Origin: Desulfobacterales bacterium
Lineage (GTDB): Bacteria; Desulfobacterota; Desulfobacteria; Desulfobacterales; QNYZ01
DNA: 7,327 nt
Direction of reading: 5' to 3'
Assembly: GCA_029938515.1 (NCBI GenBank)
Contig: JAOZUU010000133.1
Location: 1-7,327 of the forward strand
The notes under the pieces were generated by a model, which had not been told where the DNA came from, did no database searches, and was given only the letters and a program-made list of their open reading frames with translations. The position numbers and the translations under genes are program-made. Positions 5,445 to 7,327 of this stretch are shown here, in pieces (the stretch's first letter is position 1; each line of letters opens with the position of its first letter).

Positions 5445-6905
5445 TTACTCCGGTATGGGCAGCATAATGACGAAAGTGGCGCCCATGTCTGGCGATGATT
5501 CAATCTCGATTTGACCGCCATGCTCCTCAATAATGCGATTGGCAATGGCAAGCCCCAGTCCGGTGCCCTCTTCCTTGGTGGAAAAAAAAGGCTGAAACAC
5601 CTTTTCTCTGGTGAGTGAGGGTATGCCGGGGCCCGTATCACTGATCCGAATCACCGCCACCCGCTTCAGCGGCCGATAAAATGATTCGTCTTCTGAAATT
5701 GTGATTCGTCCCCCTTTACCCATGGCTTCACAGGCGTTCATCACCAGGTTGACCAGCACCTCCTTGATCTGTTCCGCATCCGCCAGGATCTCCGGCAGGG
5801 GATTCGTGCGAATGATTTCTATTTTAACATTGTACGATTTTAAGCGATGGCTCAGCAATTGAAGAGTGCGGTCGACGATGGTTGACGGACTGATTTTCTG
5901 CATTTCCAGCTTGGGACGGCGGGAAAATTCGAGGAAATTCTGAATAATCGTATCAATGTGGCGAATTTCTTCGGAAATGACTTGCAAATCATCTTTCTGG
6001 ATATCGGATAATTCGAGTGACCGTTCCAGTGAGAACAGGCGCATTTTAACCGAGGTAAACGGGTTACGGATGCTATGCGCCATTCCGGCCGCAAGCTTTC
6101 CCACCAGCGCCAGCTTTTCAGTCTGCAGCAAGTGTTGGCGGCTTCTTTCGAGCTCCATCTGGGTATGATCAACATCCTCAATCAATCCCCGAACGCCCTG
6201 ACTCAGTGCCGCAACCTCATCGCTGGCTGTGATTTCGCCTTCGGTATCGACCTCACGGGTGAGACTGCGGATAGGGGCTAGAATATTTTTTATCAAGACA
6301 AACAAAAGGAGCAGGCCCAGCAGAAATTCGGTGGCTATGCCGGTGATGGCGATGATTCTCAATTTTTGAGCCTGATCACGACTCCTCACTTCGGTTTGGC
6401 GTATGCGGTCGAGATGGATCTTTTTATAATTTTCACAAAGATCCAGAATTTTAAAAAAGTGTCTGCGTACCTGAGGATGCAGCTCAGCGCCGGCCTCCCG
6501 CTCGCCCAGCTCATAATGATGGATCACCTGATCCTTGACGGTGATATAAGCGAGATATTCGTTTTCAATCAGGTCAAGGGCCTGTTTTTGTTCCCTGGCT
6601 TTCGTGTGACGGCGCGCCTCCTGCATCCGTGTTTTGAATATCTGGCGGTACTCACCCAGCTGCCTGAGCCAGACCGGGTCGCCATCCATAAAATAATAAG
6701 AAACAAATCCCTTCTGATTGATCAGCGCGGTTTCCAGTGCTTCTGCCACTTTATAAGATGCAAGTTCCCGTTCAATGATAAGGGCCATATAACGATTCAT
6801 TTGATACGTATACCATACCATGATGCCGCCCCCGGCCATGGTCACCGTGACCAATGCGGCCAGAATGATATAAATACGCGCCCTTAAGTGAATCGATTTC
6901 CACAT
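5445..6905 (-). CDS. Membrane sensor histidine kinase, partner of the NtrC-type regulator
   Basis: A 486-residue inner-membrane kinase. TM1 is about 11-32 and TM2 about 186-206; the roughly 150-residue periplasmic part is rich in charged helices with no Cache signature, resembling a four-helix-bundle sensor. A HAMP-like linker (about 207-258, LAPIRSLTREVD) leads to HisKA with H277 in GKLAAGMAHSIRNPFTS; the residue after His is Ser, where most kinases have Glu or Asp. The ATPase domain is intact: N box N390 (NLVMNACEAM), G1 DTGPGI 423-428, F box FQPFFSTK 437-444, G2 GTGLGL 447-452. The domain order is NtrB/ZraS-like. The ATG at 6905 precedes a basic N-terminus (MWKSIHLRAR) and has a weak ribosome binding site (GGGA, 6913-6910). 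It is first in an operon with the NtrC-type gene, which it presumably phosphorylates. The signal is unknown. Confidence 0.95.
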   Translation of the reverse strand: MWKSIHLRARIYIILAALVTVTMAGGGIMVWYTYQMNRYMALIIERELASYKVAEALETALINQKGFVSYYFMDGDPVWLRQLGEYRQIFKTRMQEARRHTKAREQKQALDLIENEYLAYITVKDQVIHHYELGEREAGAELHPQVRRHFFKILDLCENYKKIHLDRIRQTEVRSRDQAQKLRIIAITGIATEFLLGLLLLFVLIKNILAPIRSLTREVDTEGEITASDEVAALSQGVRGLIEDVDHTQMELERSRQHLLQTEKLALVGKLAAGMAHSIRNPFTSVKMRLFSLERSLELSDIQKDDLQVISEEIRHIDTIIQNFLEFSRRPKLEMQKISPSTIVDRTLQLLSHRLKSYNVKIEIIRTNPLPEILADAEQIKEVLVNLVMNACEAMGKGGRITISEDESFYRPLKRVAVIRISDTGPGIPSLTREKVFQPFFSTKEEGTGLGLAIANRIIEEHGGQIEIESSPDMGATFVIMLPIPE

Positions 6906-6950
6906 GAATTCCCAGTTCCCAACTTAAAAGTAAAACAAGGTTCCCATTTC

Positions 6951-6963
6951 GCCTGCCATTTTA
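6951..6963 (-). repeat. 13-bp repeat, copy 2 (kinase promoter)
   Basis: On the minus strand this reads TAAAATGGCAGGC, identical to 3862-3874 on the plus strand. It begins with the -10 box and covers most of the promoter palindrome. Confidence 0.55.
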
Positions 6964-6969
6964 ATGGCA
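6954..6969. promoter_or_regulatory. Palindromic operator candidate over the -10 box
   Basis: TGCCATT and AATGGCA form a perfect 7-bp inverted repeat with a 2-bp centre (6961-6962). It covers the -10 box, so a protein bound here would block RNA polymerase; repression or negative autoregulation is the natural reading. Which protein binds is unknown. Confidence 0.5.
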
Positions 6970-6987
6970 TATATGGATCGGTGTCAA
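6958..6987 (-). promoter_or_regulatory. Sigma-70-type promoter of the kinase/NtrC operon
   Basis: On the minus strand a consensus -35 TTGACA (6987-6982) is followed by an 18-nt spacer and TAAAAT (6963-6958), five of six bases of the -10 consensus. The start would fall near 6951, giving a leader of about 45 nt before the ATG at 6905. It is the best such promoter in this region and is correctly oriented. Confidence 0.65.
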
Positions 6988-7327
6988 ATAAAACCCGATT
7001 CGGCGCTGCCGTTGATGGTCAATGGCGCAGGAGACATGACCGCTTCAATCTTCATATTCGGTTTCAGTATCGCATTTAAGAAAAATATAAAAGTTGCCAA
7101 AATGAGTTAAGAAATATTATAAACATCCTAAAATAGCGTACGCGTCATAGTTTGACTTATTAGTTGCCGGGTTAATATGAGAGAAGCAAACTAACCTGCC
7201 GATTAGGTATTAATACAATTCCGAACCAAGCGCTGGGCTTGACTGACCATGTATAATGGAATAGACAATATTTGATCAAAATACGACAATTCGTGCATTG
7301 AATATCGGATACCAAGCAGTGTTTTGG

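Larger units (their letters stand above)
6906..7327. other. Upstream non-coding region of the kinase/NtrC operon
   Basis: 422 AT-rich bases with no gene that can be supported. The part next to the kinase holds the sigma-70-type promoter and its palindrome. Farther up there are only short palindromes (GCGTACGC at 7136-7143, TTTGATCAAA at 7271-7280) and an open minus-strand frame from the window edge to a TAA at 7205-7203 that is too short to call. No clear terminator, tRNA or repeat array is seen. Confidence 0.6.

Noticed and set aside
5444..5641. N-terminal extension of the NtrC-type protein (66 extra residues)
   Set aside because: The extension overlaps the ATPase domain of the kinase gene in another frame and resembles nothing. 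ATG 5443 has a ribosome binding site and begins exactly at the receiver domain.
7239..7257. Plus-strand TTGACT and TATAAT boxes
   Set aside because: They are only 7 bp apart, too close to work together as a sigma-70 promoter, and no plus-strand gene follows.
7271..7280. TTTGATCAAA, resembling an FNR box
   Set aside because: FNR/CRP-type sites need a 4-bp spacer between TTGAT and ATCAA; here the half sites overlap in GATC, so it is only a short palindrome.
7203..7327. Minus-strand frame open from the window edge to TAA at 7205-7203, possible C-terminus of an upstream gene
   Set aside because: About 40 open codons in AT-rich DNA is weak evidence, the peptide is not recognised and no terminator follows. 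Sequence beyond the window would settle it.

Overview
The window is a dense, all-minus-strand block of signal-transduction genes. Moderate base composition, an NtrC-type sigma-54 activator, a dCache histidine kinase followed by stand-alone receivers, and a PstS-like binding protein suggest a Gram-negative bacterium. Sulfate-reducing or related Desulfobacterota (former Deltaproteobacteria) are the best guess. This rests on gene style and arrangement only; there is no rRNA or other marker gene.

Layout in the direction of transcription (right to left). 7327-6906: upstream region with no supported gene, holding a sigma-70-type promoter (TTGACA, 18 nt, TAAAAT) whose -10 box lies inside a palindrome. 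6905-5445: membrane sensor histidine kinase. 5443-3989: its NtrC-family partner (receiver, AAA+ with GAFTGA, Fis-type HTH), starting one base after the kinase stop codon. 3988-3631: regulatory region with a near-consensus sigma-54 promoter and a perfect 17-bp palindrome about 140 bp upstream of the predicted transcription start. 3630-2821: secreted PstS-like periplasmic binding protein with a very strong ribosome binding site. 2695-2282: divergent receiver domain. 2285-552: dCache sensor histidine kinase overlapping it by 4 nt. 518-78: stand-alone receiver. 74-1: start of another receiver protein that runs off the window.

Working model (inference). The first kinase/NtrC pair senses an envelope signal and, with sigma-54 RNA polymerase, switches on the binding-protein gene and probably the whole downstream set. 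The induced set is itself a sensory unit: a periplasmic binding protein, a kinase with a large periplasmic Cache domain, and at least three receivers, with no ABC permease or ATPase gene in the window. One two-component system therefore appears to control the synthesis of a second one. A 13-bp sequence is shared between the sigma-54 control region and the kinase promoter, overlapping a palindrome in each, which suggests that one regulator acts at both sites.

The domain assignments are secure. Ligands, phosphotransfer partners and regulatory links are inferred.
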